A DNA stretch of 64,000 bases from Tomocerus qinae (taxonomy: Eukaryota; Arthropoda; Collembola; Entomobryomorpha; Tomoceridae). The stretch is taken from the NCBI GenBank assembly GCA_020055645.1, contig CM034548.1, forward strand, positions 51,203,411-51,267,410, read 5' to 3'. Below are positions 36,278 through 48,966 of the stretch, one piece after another. A model generated the notes under the pieces. It saw only the letters and a list, made by a program, of their open reading frames with translations, had not been told where the DNA came from and searched no databases. The first letter of the stretch is position 1. The number at the start of each line of letters is the position of its first letter. A program made the position numbers and the translations under genes.

Positions 36278-39200
36278 TCGAATAGCCACTCTAATTGGTC
36301 GAAAATAAATGTTGTTCCTAGACGCGTAAAACCAATCTTCTTAAAGTTTAGGGTGGTAAATACAATTTTTTAAGACAGATATGACATTTCATTCTTCAAC
36401 TATATTGAAATGATTACAAGTATTCGAATAGCCACTCTAATTGGTCGAAAATAAATGTAGTTCCTAGACCCGTAAAACCAAACTTCTAAATGTTTGAGGT
36501 GGTAAATACAATTTTTTAAGAAAGATATGTTATTTCTATCTTCAACCATATTGAAATGATGACAAGTATTCGAATAGCTTCTCTATTTGGTCGAAAATAA
36601 ATGTTGGTCCTAGACCCGTAAAACCAACCTTCTAAATGTTTGAGGTGGTAAATACAATTTTTTAAGAATGATATGTTATTTCTATCTTCAACCATATTGA
36701 AATGATTACAAGTATTCTAATAGCTTCTCTAATTGGTCGAAAACCAAAGTTGGTCCTAGACCAGTAAAACCAACCTTCTAAGTGTTTGAGGTAGTAAATA
36801 CAAGTTTTTAAGACAGATATGACATTTATATCTTTTAGAATATTGAAATGAATACAAGTATTCGAATAGCTTCTCTAATTGGTCAAAAATAAAAGTTGGT
36901 CCTAGACCCGTTAAATCAACTTTCTAAATATTTGGGGTGGTAAATAAAATTTTTTAAGACAGATATGACATTTTATGCTTTAACAATATTGAAATGATGA
37001 CAAGTATTCGAATAGCCACTCTAATTGGTCGAAAATAAATGTTGTTCCTAGACGCGTAAAACCAATCTTCTTAAAGTTTAGGGTGGTAAATACAATTTTT
37101 TAAGACAGATATGACATTTCATTCTTCAACTATATTGAAATGATTACAAGTATTCGAATAGCCACTCTAATTGGTCAAAAATAAATGTTGGTCCTAGACC
37201 CGTAAAACCAACCTTCTAAATGTTTGAGGTGGTAAATACAATTTTTTAAGAAAGATATGTTATTTCTATCTTCAACCATATTGAAATAATTACAAGTATT
37301 CGAATAGCTTTTCTAATTGGTCGAAAATAAAAGTTGGTCCTAAAACCGTAAAACCAACCTTCTAAATGTTTAGGGTGGTAAATACAACTTTTTTAGACCG
37401 ATAAAATATTTAATTCTTCAACTATATTGAAATGATTACAAGTATTCTAATAGCTTCTCTAATTGGTCGAAAACAAAAGTTGGTCCTAGACACCCAAAAC
37501 CAACCTTCTAAATGTTTAGTTTGGTAAATACAATTTCTTAAAACAGATATGACATTTTATGCTTTAACCATATTGAAATGATTACAAGTATGCGAATAGC
37601 TACTTTAAATGGTCGAAAATAAAAATTGGTCCTAGACCCGTAAAACCAACCTTCTAAATGTTTGAGGTGGTAAATACAATTTTTTAAGAAAGATATGACA
37701 TAACTATCTTCAACCATATTGAAATGATGACAAGTATTCGAATAGCCACTCTAATTGGTCGAAAATAAATGTTGTTCCTAGACGCGTAAAACCAATCTTC
37801 TTAAAGTTTAGGGTGGTAAATACAATTTTTTAAGACAGATATGACATTTCATTCTTCAACTATATTGAAATGATTACAAGTATTCGAATAGCCACTCTAA
37901 TTGGTCGAAAATAAAAGTTGGTCCTAGACCCGTAAAACCAAACTTCTAAATGTTTGAGGTGGTAAATACAATTTTTTAAGAAAGATATGTTATTTCTATC
38001 TTCAACCATATTGAAATGATGACAAGTATTCGAATAGCTTCTCTAATTGGTCCAAAATAAAAGTTGGTTCTAGCCACCCAAAACCAACCTTCTAAATGTT
38101 TGAGGTGGTAAATACAATTTTTTTAGACCGATAAAATATTTAATTCTTCAACTATATTGAAATGATTACAAGTATTCTAATAGCTTCTCTAATTGGTCGA
38201 AAACAAAAGTTGGTCCTAGACACCCAAAACCAACCTTCTAAATGTTTAGTTTGGTAAATACAATTTTTTAAGACAGATATGACATTTTATTCTTTAACCA
38301 TATTGAAATGATTACAAGTATTCGAATAGATACTCTTATTGGTCGAAAATAAATGTTGGTCCTAGACCCGTAAAACCAACCTTCTAAATGTTTGAGGTGG
38401 TAAATACAATTTTTTAAGAAAGATATGACATAACTATCTTCAACCATATTGAAATGATGACAAGTATTCGAATAGCCACTCTAATTGGTCGAAAATAAAT
38501 GTTGTTCCTAGACGCGTAAAACCAATCTTCTTAAAGTTTAGGGTGGTAAATACAATTTTTTAAGACAGATATGACATTTCATTCTTCAACTATATTGAAA
38601 TGATTACAAGTATTCGAATAGCCACTCTAATTGGTCAAAAATAAATGTTGGTCCTAGACCCGTAAAACCAACCTTCTAAATGTTTGAGGTGGTAAATACA
38701 ATTTTTTAAGAAAGATATGTTATTTCTATCTTCAACCATATTGAAATAATTACAAGTATTCGAATAGCTTTTCTAATTGGTCGAAAATAAAAGTTGGTCC
38801 TAAAACCGTAAAACCAACCTTCTAAATGTTTAGGGTGGTAAATACAACTTTTTTAGACCGATAAAATATTTAATTCTTCAACTATATTGAAATGATTACA
38901 AGTATTCTAATAGCTTCTCTAATTGGTCGAAAACAAAAGTTGGTCCTAGACACCCAAAACCAACCTTCTAAATGTTTAGTTTGGTAAATACAATTTCTTA
39001 AAACAGATATGACATTTTATGCTTTAACCATATTGAAATGATTACAAGTATGCGAATAGCTACTTTAAATGGTCGAAAATAAAAATTGGTCCTAGACCCG
39101 TAAAACCAACCTTCTAAATGTTTGAGGTGGTAAATACAATTTTTTAAGAAAGATATGACATAACTATCTTCAACCATATTGAAATGATGACAAGTATTCG

Positions 39201-39343
39201 AATAGCCACTCTAATTGGTCGAAAATAAATGTTGTTCCTAGACGCGTAAAACCAATCTTCTTAAAGTTTAGGGTGGTAAATACAATTTTTTAAGACAGAT
39301 ATGACATTTCATTCTTCAACTATATTGAAATGATTACAAGTAT
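36278..39343. repeat. Mostly regular stretch with I-J-D-E-A-B-C-D
   Basis: D 36278, an F/G hybrid 36424, a G variant 36570, I 36716, J 36862, D 37008, E 37154, A 37300, B 37446, C 37592 and D 37738 follow 11-mer order with H missing. A G variant, an H/A hybrid (38030, ending TTAGACCGATAAAAT), B, a C variant, D 38468 and a clean E-A-B-C-D (38614-39343) follow. Confidence 0.8.
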
Positions 39344-40073
39344 TCGAATAGCCACTCTAATTGGTCGAAAATAAATGTAGTTCCTAGACCCGTAAAACCA
39401 AACTTCTTAAAGTTTATGGTGGTAAATACAATTTTTTAAGACAGATATGACATTTCTATCTTCAACTATATTGAAATAATTACAAGTAATCGAATAGCTT
39501 CTCTATTTGGTCGAAAATAAAAGTTGGTCCTAGACCCGTAAAACCAACCTTCTAAATGTTTGAGGTGGTAAATACAATTTTTTAAGAAAGATATGACATT
39601 TCTATCTTCAACCATATTGAAATGATGACAAGTATTCGAATAGCCACTCTAATTGGTCGAAAATAAATGTTGTTCCTAGACGCGTAAAACCAATCTTCTT
39701 AAAGTTTAGGGTGGTAAATACAATTTTTTAAAACAGATATGACATTTCATTCTTCAACTATATTGAAATGATTACAAGTATTCGAATAGCCACTCTAATT
39801 GGTCGAAAATAAATGTTGTTCCTAGACCCGTAAAACCAATCTTCTTAAAGTTTAGGGTGGTAAATACAATTTTTTAAGACAGATATGACATTTCTATCTT
39901 ATACCATATTGAAATGATTACAAGTATTCGAATAGCCACTTTAATTGGTCGAAAATAAAAGTTGGTCCTAGACCAGTAAAACCAATCTTCTAAATGTTTG
40001 AAGTGGTAACTACAATTTTTTAAGACAGATATGTTATTTCTATCTTCAACCATATTGAAATAATTACAAGTAT
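39344..40073. repeat. Irregular 5-monomer segment, left copy of a distant duplicate
   Basis: Five monomers share private marks with 55243-55972 at a constant 15899-bp offset: TTTATGGTGG, ACAAGTAATCGAATAG, TTTTTTAAAACAGATATG before TTTCATTC, and AAGTGGTAACTACAA with GACAGATATGTTATT. Small differences between the copies (CTTCAACT against CTTATACC near 39465) show later change. Confidence 0.82.
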
Positions 40074-40364
40074 TCGAATAGCCACCCTAATTGGTCGAAA
40101 ATAAATGTTGGTCCTAGACCCGTAAAACCAATCTTCTAAATGTTTAGTTTAGTAAATACAAATTTTAAGACAGATATGACATTTCATTCTTCAACTAAAT
40201 TGAAATGATTACAAGTATTCGAATAGCCACTCTAATTGGTCAAAATTAAATGTTGGTCCTAGACCCGTAAAACCAACCTTCTAAATGTTTAAAGTGGTAA
40301 ATACAATTTTTTAAGAAAGATATGTTATTTCTATCTTCAACCATATTGAAATAATTACAAGTAT

Positions 40365-41383
40365 TCGAATAGCCACTCTAATTGGTCGAAAATTAATGTT
40401 GGTCCTAGACCCGTAAAACCAATCTTCTTAAAGTTTAGGGTGGTAAATACAATTTTTAAGACAGGTATGACATTTCTATCTTCAACCATATTGAAATGAT
40501 TACAAGTATTTGAATAGCTTCTGTAATTGGTCAAAAAAAAGTTGGTTCTAGACCCGTAAAACCAACTTTCTAAATGTTTGGGTTGGTAAATACAAATCTT
40601 TAAGACAGATATGACATTTTATTCTTTAATCATATTGAAATGATTACAAGTATTCGAATAGCCACTCTAATTGGTCAAAAATAAATGTTGGTCCTAGACC
40701 CGTAAAACCAACCTTCTAAATGTTTGAGGTGGTAAATACAATTTTTTAAGAAAGATATGTTATTTCTATCTTCAACCATATTGAAATAATTACAAGTATT
40801 CGAATAGCTTTTCTAATTGGTCGAAAATAAAAGTTGGTCCTAAAACCGTAAAACCAACCTTCTAAATGTTTAGGGTGGTAAATACAACTTTTTTAGACCG
40901 ATAAAATATTTAATTCTTCAACTATATTGAAATGATTACAAGTATTCTAATAGCTTCTCTAATTGGTCGAAAACAAAAGTTGGTCCTAGACACCCAAAAC
41001 CAACCTTCTAAATGTTTAGTTTGGTAAATACAATTTCTTAAAACAGATATGACATTTTATGCTTTAACCATATTGAAATGATTACAAGTATGCGAATAGC
41101 TACTTTAAATGGTCGAAAATAAAAATTGGTCCTAGACCCGTAAAACCAACCTTCTAAATGTTTGAGGTGGTAAATACAATTTTTTAAGAAAGATATGACA
41201 TAACTATCTTCAACCATATTGAAATGATGACAAGTATTCGAAAAGCCACTCTAATTGGTCGAAAATAAATGTTGGTCCTAGACCCGTAAAACCAACCTTC
41301 TAAATGTTTGGGGTGGTAAATACAATTTTTTAAGAAAGATATGTTATTTCTATCTTCAACCATATTGAAATAATTACAAGTAT
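40365..41383. repeat. 7-monomer tandem duplication, left copy
   Basis: The unit opens with a monomer reading AAAATTAATGTTGG and GACAGGTATGAC (40365), then K (40510, with GGGTTGG, CTTTAAGAC and TTTAATCAT), E, A, B, C and a CGAAAAGCC monomer (41238). The next copy begins 1019 bp later, at 41384, with the same first marks. Confidence 0.8.
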
Positions 41384-41966
41384 TCGAATAGCCACTCTAA
41401 TTGGTCGAAAATTAATGTTGGTCCTAGACCCGTAAAACCAATCTTCTTAAAGTTTAGGGTGGTAAATACAATTTTTAAGACAGGTATGACATTTCTATCT
41501 TCAACCATATTGAAATGATTACAAGTATTTGAATAGCTTCTCTAATTGATCGAAAATAAAAGTTAGTCCTAGACCCGTAAAACCAACTTTCTAAATGTTT
41601 GGGTTGGTAAATACAATTCTTTAAGACAGATATGACATTTTCTTCTTTAATCATATTGAAATGATTACAAGTATTCGAATAGCCACTCTAATTGGTCAAA
41701 AATAAATGTTGGTCCTAGACCCGTAAAACCAACCTTCTAAATGTTTGAGGTGGTAAATACAATTTTTTAAGAAAGATATGTTATTTCTATCTTCAACCAT
41801 ATTGAAATAATTACAAGTATTCGAATAGCTTTTCTAATTGGTCGAAAATAAAAGTTGGTCCAAAAACCGTAAAACCAACCTTCTAAATGTTTAGGGTGGT
41901 AAATACAACTTTTTTAGACCGATAAAATATTTAATTCTTATACCATATTGAAATGATTACAAGTAT
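41384..41966. repeat. 7-monomer tandem duplication, partial right copy
   Basis: Monomers at 41384 (AAAATTAATG, GACAGGTATGAC), 41529 (GGGTTGG, CTTTAAGAC, TTTAATCAT), 41675 (E) and 41821 (A) repeat the start of the unit at 40365. In the second monomer the left half is not K but a blend with ATTGATCG and GTTAGTCC. After A, the A right half runs into CTTATACCAT and the order is lost. Confidence 0.78.
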
Positions 41967-44878
41967 TCGAATAGGTTCTCTATTTGGTCGAAAATAAAAG
42001 TTGGTCCTAGACCCGTAAAACCAACCTTCTAAATGTTTGAGGTGGTAAATACAAATTTTTAAGAAAGATATGACAACTATCTTCAACCATATTGAAATGA
42101 TGACAAGTATTCGAATAGCTTCTCTTATTGGTCGAAAATAGAAATTGGTTCTAGACACCCAAAACCAACCTTCTAAATGTTTAGTTTGGTAAATACAATT
42201 TTTTAAGACAGATATGACATTTTATTCTTTAACCATATTGAAATGATTACAAGTATTCGAATAGATACTCTTATTGGTCGAAAATAAATGTTGGTCCTAG
42301 ACCCGTAAAATCAACTTTCTAATTGTTTGAGGTAGTAAATACAATGTTTTAAGACAGATATGACATTTCTATCTTATACCATATTGAAATGATTAGAAGA
42401 ATTCGAATAGCTTCTCTATTTGGTCGAAAATAAAAGTTGGTCCTAGACCCGTAAAACCAAACTTCTAAATGTTTGAGGTGGTAAATACAATTTTTTAAGA
42501 AATATATGACATTACTATCTTATACCATATTGAAATGATTACAAGTATTCGAATAGGTTCTCCATTTGGTCGAAAATAAAAGTTGGTCCTAGACCCGTAA
42601 AACCAACCTTCTAAATGTTTGAGGTGGTAAATACAATTTTTTAAGAAAGATATGACATAACTATCTTCAACCATATTGAAATGATGACAAGTATTCGAAT
42701 AGCTTCTCTAATTGGTCGAAAATAAAAGTTGGTCCTAGACACCCAAAACCAACCTTCTAAATGTTTAGTTTGGTAAATACAATTTTTTAAGACAGATATG
42801 ACATTTTATTCTTTAACCATATTTAAATGATTACAAGTATTCGAATAGCCACTCTAATTGGTCGAAAATAAATGTTGGTCCTAGACCCGTAAAACCAACC
42901 TTCTAAATGTTTGAGGTGGTAAATACAATTTTTTAAGACAGATATGACATTTCTATCTTCAACCATATTGAAATGATTACAAGTATTCGAATAGCTTCTC
43001 TATTTGGTCGAAAATAAAAGTTGGTTCTAGACACCCAAAACCAACATTCTAAATGTTTGAGGTGGTAAATACAATTTTTTAAGAAATATATGACATTACT
43101 AACTTCAACTATATTGAAATGATGACAAGTATTCGAATAGCTTCTCTAATTGGTCCAAAATAAATGTTGGTCCTAGACCCATAAAATCAACTTTCTAATT
43201 GTTTGAAGTGGTAAATACAGTTTTTTAAGACAGATATGACATTTCATTCTTCAACTATATTGAAATGATTACAAGTATTCGAATAGCTTCTCTAATTGGT
43301 CGAAAACAAAAGTTGGTCCTAGACACCCAAAACCAACCTTCTAAATGTTTTATTTGGTAAATACAATTTTTAAGACAGATATGACATTTCATTCTTCAAC
43401 TAAATTGAAATGATTACAAGTATTCGAATAGCTTCTCTAATTGGTCAAAAATAAAAGTTGTTCCTAGACGCGTAAAACCAATCTTCTTAAAGTTTAGGGT
43501 GGTAAATACAATTTTTTAAGACAGATATGACATTTCTATCTTCAACCATATTGAAATGATTACAAGTATTCGAATAGGTTCTCTATTTGGTCGAAAATAG
43601 AAATTGGTTCTAGACACCCAAAACCAACCTTCTAAATGTTTAGTTTGGTAAATACAATTTTTTAAGACAGATATGACATTTTATTCTTTAACCATATTGA
43701 AATGATTACAAGTATTCGAATAGATACTCTTATTGGTCGAAAATAAATGTTGGTCCTAGACCCGTAAAACCAACCTTCTAAATGTTTGAGGTGGTAAATA
43801 CAATTTTTTAAGAAAGATATGACATAACTATCTTCAACCATATTGAAATGATGACAAGTATTCGAAAAGCCACTCTAATTGGTCGAAAATAAATGTTGGT
43901 CCTAGACCCGTAAAACCATTCTTCTAAATGTTTAGTTTGGTAAATACAATTTTTTAAGACAGATATGACATTTCATTCTTCAACTATATTGAAATGATTA
44001 CAAGTATTCGAATAGCCACTCTAATTGGTCAAAAATAAATGTTGGTCCTAGACCCGTAAAACCAACCTTCTAATTGTTTGAGGTGATAAATATCATTTTT
44101 AAGACAGATATGACATTTCTATCTTATACCATATTGAAATCATTACAAATATTCGAATAGCTTCTCTAATTGGTCGAAAATAAAAGTTGGTCCTAGACCC
44201 GTAAAACCAACCTTCTAAATGTTTGAGGTGGTAAATACAATTTTTTAAGAAATATATGACATTTCTATCTTCAACCATATTGAAATAATGACAAGTATTC
44301 GAATAGCTTCTCTAATTGGTCAAAAATAAATAATGGTCCTAGACCCGTAAAACCAACCTTTTAAATGTTTAGGATGGTAAATACAATTTTTTAAGACAGA
44401 TATGACATTTCTATCTTCAACCATATTGAAATGATTACAAGTATTCGAATAGCTTCTCTAATTGGTCGAAAATAAAAGTTGGTCCTAGACCCGTAAAACC
44501 AACCTTCTAAATGTTTGAGGTGGTAAATACAATTTTTTAAGACAGATATGACATTTCTATCTTCAACCATATTGAAATGATTACAAGTATTCGAATAGCT
44601 TCTGTAGTTGGTCAAAAAAATTGGTTCTAGACCCGTAAAACCAACTTTCTAAATGTTTAGGGTGGTAAATACAATTTTTTAAGACAGATATGACATTTTA
44701 TTCTTTAACCATATTGAAATGATTACAAGTATTCGAATAGCTTCTCTATTTGGTCGAAAATAAAAGTTGGTCCTAGACCCGTAAAACCAACCTTCTAAAT
44801 GTTTGAGGTGGTAAATACAATTTTTAAAGAAATATATGACATTTTATGCTTTAACAATATTGAAATGATGACAAGTAT
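41967..44878. repeat. Irregular monomer island 4, the longest in the window
   Basis: Twenty monomers run with no HOR order. Features include AGGTTCTCTATTTGG starts, AATAGAAATTGG, GAAATATATGAC repeated at several places, CGAAAAGCC (43862), AAATCATTACAAATATTC (44151), AATAATGGTCC (44330) and a K monomer of 142 bp (44591). Two chance minus-strand open frames (41931-42158, 44391-44615) fall in or at the edge of it. Single-copy variants are denser here than anywhere else. Confidence 0.8.
44591..44732. repeat. Divergent short monomer K (142 bp)
   Basis: It reads CTTCTGTAGTTGG, GGTCAAAAAAATTGG and CTTTCTAAATG; the A-rich block is shortened further than in the other K copies. The right half is a common type. 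Confidence 0.78.
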
Positions 44879-47214
44879 TCGAATAGCCACTCTAATTGGT
44901 CGAAAATAAATGTTGTTCCTAGACGCGTAAAACCAATCTTCTTAAAGTTTAGGGTGGTAAATACAATTTTTTAAGACAGATATGACATTTCATTCTTCAA
45001 CTATATTGAAATGATTACAAGTATTCGAATAGCCACTCTAATTGGTCGAAAATAAATGTAGTTCCTAGACCCGTAAAACCAATCTTCTTAAAGTTTAGGG
45101 TGGTAAATACAATTTTTTAAGACAGATATGACATTTCTATCTTATACCATATTGAAATGATTACAAGAATTCGAATAGCTTCTCTATTTGGTCGAAAATA
45201 AAAGTTGGTCCTAGACCCGTAAAACCAAACTTCTAAATGTTTGAGGTGGTAAATACAATTTTTTAAGAAAGATATGTTATTTCTATCTTCAACCATATTG
45301 AAATGATGACAAGTATTCGAATAGCTTCTCTAATTGGTCCAAAATAAAAGTTGGTTCTAGCCACCCTAAACCAACCTTCTAAATGTTTAGTTTGGTAAAT
45401 ACAATTTTTTAAGACAGATATGACATTTCATTCTTCAACCATATTGAAATGATTACAAGTATTCTAATAGCTTCTCTAATTGGTCGAAAACCAAAGTTGG
45501 TCCTAGACCAGTAAAACCAATCTTCTAGATGTATAGGGTAGTAAATACAAGTTTTTAAGACAGATATGACATTTATATCTTTTAGAATATTGAAATGAAT
45601 ACAAGTATTCGAATAGCTTCTCTAATTGGTCAAAAATAAAAGTTGGTCCTAGACCCGTTAAATCAACTTTCTAAATATTTGGGGTGGTAAATACAATTTT
45701 TTAAGACAGATATGACATTTTATGCTTTAACAATATTGAAATGATGACAAGTATTCGAATAGCCACTCTAATTGGTCGAAAATAAATGTTGTTCCTAGAC
45801 GCGTAAAACCAATCTTCTTAAAGTTTAGGGTGGTAAATACAATTTTTTAAGACAGATATGACATTTCATTCTTCAACTATATTGAAATGATTACAAGTAT
45901 TCGAATAGCCACTCTAATTGGTCAAAAATAAATGTTGGTCCTAGACCCGTAAAACCAACCTTCTAAATGTTTGAGGTGGTAAATACAATTTTTTAAGAAA
46001 GATATGTTATTTCTATCTTCAACCATATTGAAATAATTACAAGTATTCGAATAGCTTTTCTAATTGGTCGAAAATAAAAGTTGGTCCTAAAACCGTAAAA
46101 CCAACCTTCTAAATGTTTAGGGTGGTAAATACAACTTTTTTAGACCGATAAAATATTTAATTCTTCAACTATATTGAAATGATTACAAGTATTCTAATAG
46201 CTTCTCTAATTGGTCGAAAACAAAAGTTGGTCCTAGACACCCAAAACCAACCTTCTAAATGTTTAGTTTGGTAAATACAATTTCTTAAAACAGATATGAC
46301 ATTTTATGCTTTAACCATATTGAAATGATTACAAGTATGCGAATAGCTACTTTAAATGGTCGAAAATAAAAATTGGTCCTAGACCCGTAAAACCAACCTT
46401 CTAAATGTTTGAGGTGGTAAATACAATTTTTTAAGAAAGATATGACATAACTATCTTCAACCATATTGAAATGATGACAAGTATTCGAATAGCCACTCTA
46501 ATTGGTCGAAAATAAATGTTGTTCCTAGACGCGTAAAACCAATCTTCTTAAAGTTTAGGGTGGTAAATACAATTTTTTAAGACAGATATGACATTTCATT
46601 CTTCAACTATATTGAAATGATTACAAGTATTCGAATAGCCACTCTAATTGGTCGAAAATAAATGTAGTTCCTAGACCCGTAAAACCAATCTTCTTAAAGT
46701 TTAGGGTGGTAAATACAATTTTTTAAGAAAGATATGTTATTTCTATCTTCAACCATATTGAAATGATGACAAGTATTCGAATAGCTTCTCTAATTGGTCC
46801 AAAATAAAAGTTGGTTCTAGCCACCCAAAACCAACGTTCTAAGTGTTTGAGGTGGTAAATACAATTTTTTAAGAATGATATGTTCTTTCTATCTTCAACC
46901 ATATTGAAATGATTACAAGTATTCTAATAGCTTCTCTAATTGGTCGAAAACCAAAGTTGGTCCTAGACCAGTAAAACCAAACTTCTAGATGTATAGGGTA
47001 GTAAATACAAGTTTTTAAGACAGATATGACATTTATATCTTTTAGAATATTGAAATGAATACAAGTATTCGAATAGCTTCTCTAATTGGTCAAAAATAAA
47101 AGTTGGTCCTATACCCGTTAAATCAACTTTCTAAATATTTGGGGTGGTAAATAAAATTTTTTAAGACAGATATGACATTTTATGCTTTAACAATATTGAA
47201 ATGATGACAAGTAT
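44879..47214. repeat. 11-mer territory, left part
   Basis: D 44879, F, G, H, I 45463, J 45609, D 45755, E, A, B, C 46339, D 46485, an F/G hybrid 46631, H 46777, I 46923 and J 47069 follow the 11-mer order, with one monomer lost by F/G fusion. In the hybrid, F continues through TTTAGGGTGG and becomes G at AAGAAAGATATGTT. Confidence 0.86.
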
Positions 47215-48382
47215 TCGAATAGCCACTCTAATTGGTCGAAAATAAATGTTGTTCCTAGACGCGTAAAACCAATCTTCTTAAAGTTTAGGGTGGTAAATAC
47301 AATTTTTTAAGACAGATATGACATTTCATTCTTCAACTATATTGAAATGATTACAAGTATTCGAATAGCCACTCTAATTGGTCAAAAATAAATGTTGGTC
47401 CTAGACCCGTAAAACCAACCTTCTAAATGTTTGAGGTGGTAAATACAATTTTTTAAGAAAGATATGTTATTTCTATCTTCAACCATATTGAAATAATTAC
47501 AAGTATTCGAATAGCTTTTCTAATTGGTCGAAAATAAAAGTTGGTCCTAAAACCGTAAAACCAACCTTCTAAATGTTTAGGGTGGTAAATACAACTTTTT
47601 TAGACCGATAAAATATTTAATTCTTCAACTATATTGAAATGATTACAAGTATTCTAATAGCTTCTCTAATTGGTCGAAAACAAAAGTTGGTCCTAGACAC
47701 CCAAAACCAACCTTCTAAATGTTTAGTTTGGTAAATACAATTTCTTAAAACAGATATGACATTTTATGCTTTAACCATATTGAAATGATTACAAGTATGC
47801 GAATAGCTACTTTAAATGGTCGAAAATAAAAATTGGTCCTAGACCCGTAAAACCAACCTTCTAAATGTTTGAGGTGGTAAATACAATTTTTTAAGAAAGA
47901 TATGACATAACTATCTTCAACCATATTGAAATGATGACAAGTATTCGAATAGCCACTCTAATTGGTCGAAAATAAATGTTGTTCCTAGACGCGTAAAACC
48001 AATCTTCTTAAAGTTTAGGGTGGTAAATACAATTTTTTAAGACAGATATGACATTTCATTCTTCAACTATATTGAAATGATTACAAGTATTCGAATAGCC
48101 ACTCTAATTGGTCGAAAATAAATGTAGTTCCTAGACCCGTAAAACCAATCTTCTTAAAGTTTAGTGTGGTAAATACAATTTTTTAAGACAGATATGACAT
48201 TTCTACCTTATACCATATTGAAATGATTACAAGAATTCGAATAGCTTCTCTATTTGGTCGAAAATAAAAGTTGGTCCTAGACCCGTAAAACCAAACTTCT
48301 AAATGTTTGAGGTGGTAAATACAATTTTTTAAGAAAGATATGTTATTTCTATCTTCAACCATATTGAAATGATGACAAGTAT

Positions 48383-48528
48383 TCGAATAGCTTCTCTAAT
48401 TGGTCGAAAACCAAAGTTGGTCCTAGACCAGTAAAACCAATCTTCTAGAGGTATAGGGTAGTAAATACAAGTTTTTAAGACAGATATGACATTTATATCT
48501 TTTAGAATATTGAAATGAATACAAGTAT
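48383..48528. repeat. H/I hybrid monomer
   Basis: It starts TCGAATAG as H and turns to I by GAAAACCAAAG and GACCAGT; CTAGAGGTATAGG is private. The same hybrid recurs at 51302 and 58167, so one fusion event has been spread by later duplication. Confidence 0.85.
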
Positions 48529-48820
48529 TCGAATAGCTTCTCTAATTGGTCAAAAATAAAAGTTGGTCCTAGACCCGTTAAATCAACTTTCTAAATATTT
48601 GGGGTGGTAAATAAAATTTTTTAAGACAGATATGACATTTTATGCTTTAACAATATTGAAATGATGACAAGTATTCGAATAGCCACTCTAATTGGTCGAA
48701 AATAAATGTTGTTCCTAGACGCGTAAAACCAATCTTCTTAAAGTTTAGGGTGGTAAATACAATTTTTTAAGACAGATATGACATTTCATTCTTCAACTAT
48801 ATTGAAATGATTACAAGTAT

Positions 48821-48966
48821 TCGAATAGCCACTCTAATTGGTCAAAAATAAATGTTGGTCCTAGACCCGTAAAACCAACCTTCTAAATGTTTGAGGTGGT
48901 AAATACAATTTTTTTAGACCGATAAAATATTTAATTCTTCAACTATATTGAAATGATTACAAGTAT
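48821..48966. repeat. E/A hybrid monomer
   Basis: E (GGTCAAAAATAAATG, TTTGAGGTGG) continues to AAATACAA and changes to A at TTTTTTTAGACCGAT. One monomer length is missing compared with the matching place in the neighbouring super-repeat (51740-52031). This is the signature of an in-register unequal exchange or deletion between adjacent monomers. Confidence 0.88.

Noticed and set aside
41931-42158. 75-codon open frame on the minus strand
   Set aside because: It is the same antisense satellite reading as at 22512, shifted by monomer variants. It is not conserved in the other copies, so it is not a gene.
44391-44615. 74-codon open frame on the minus strand
   Set aside because: It is an antisense reading of two satellite monomers in an irregular island, with the same repeated motif. 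There is no sign of coding constraint.
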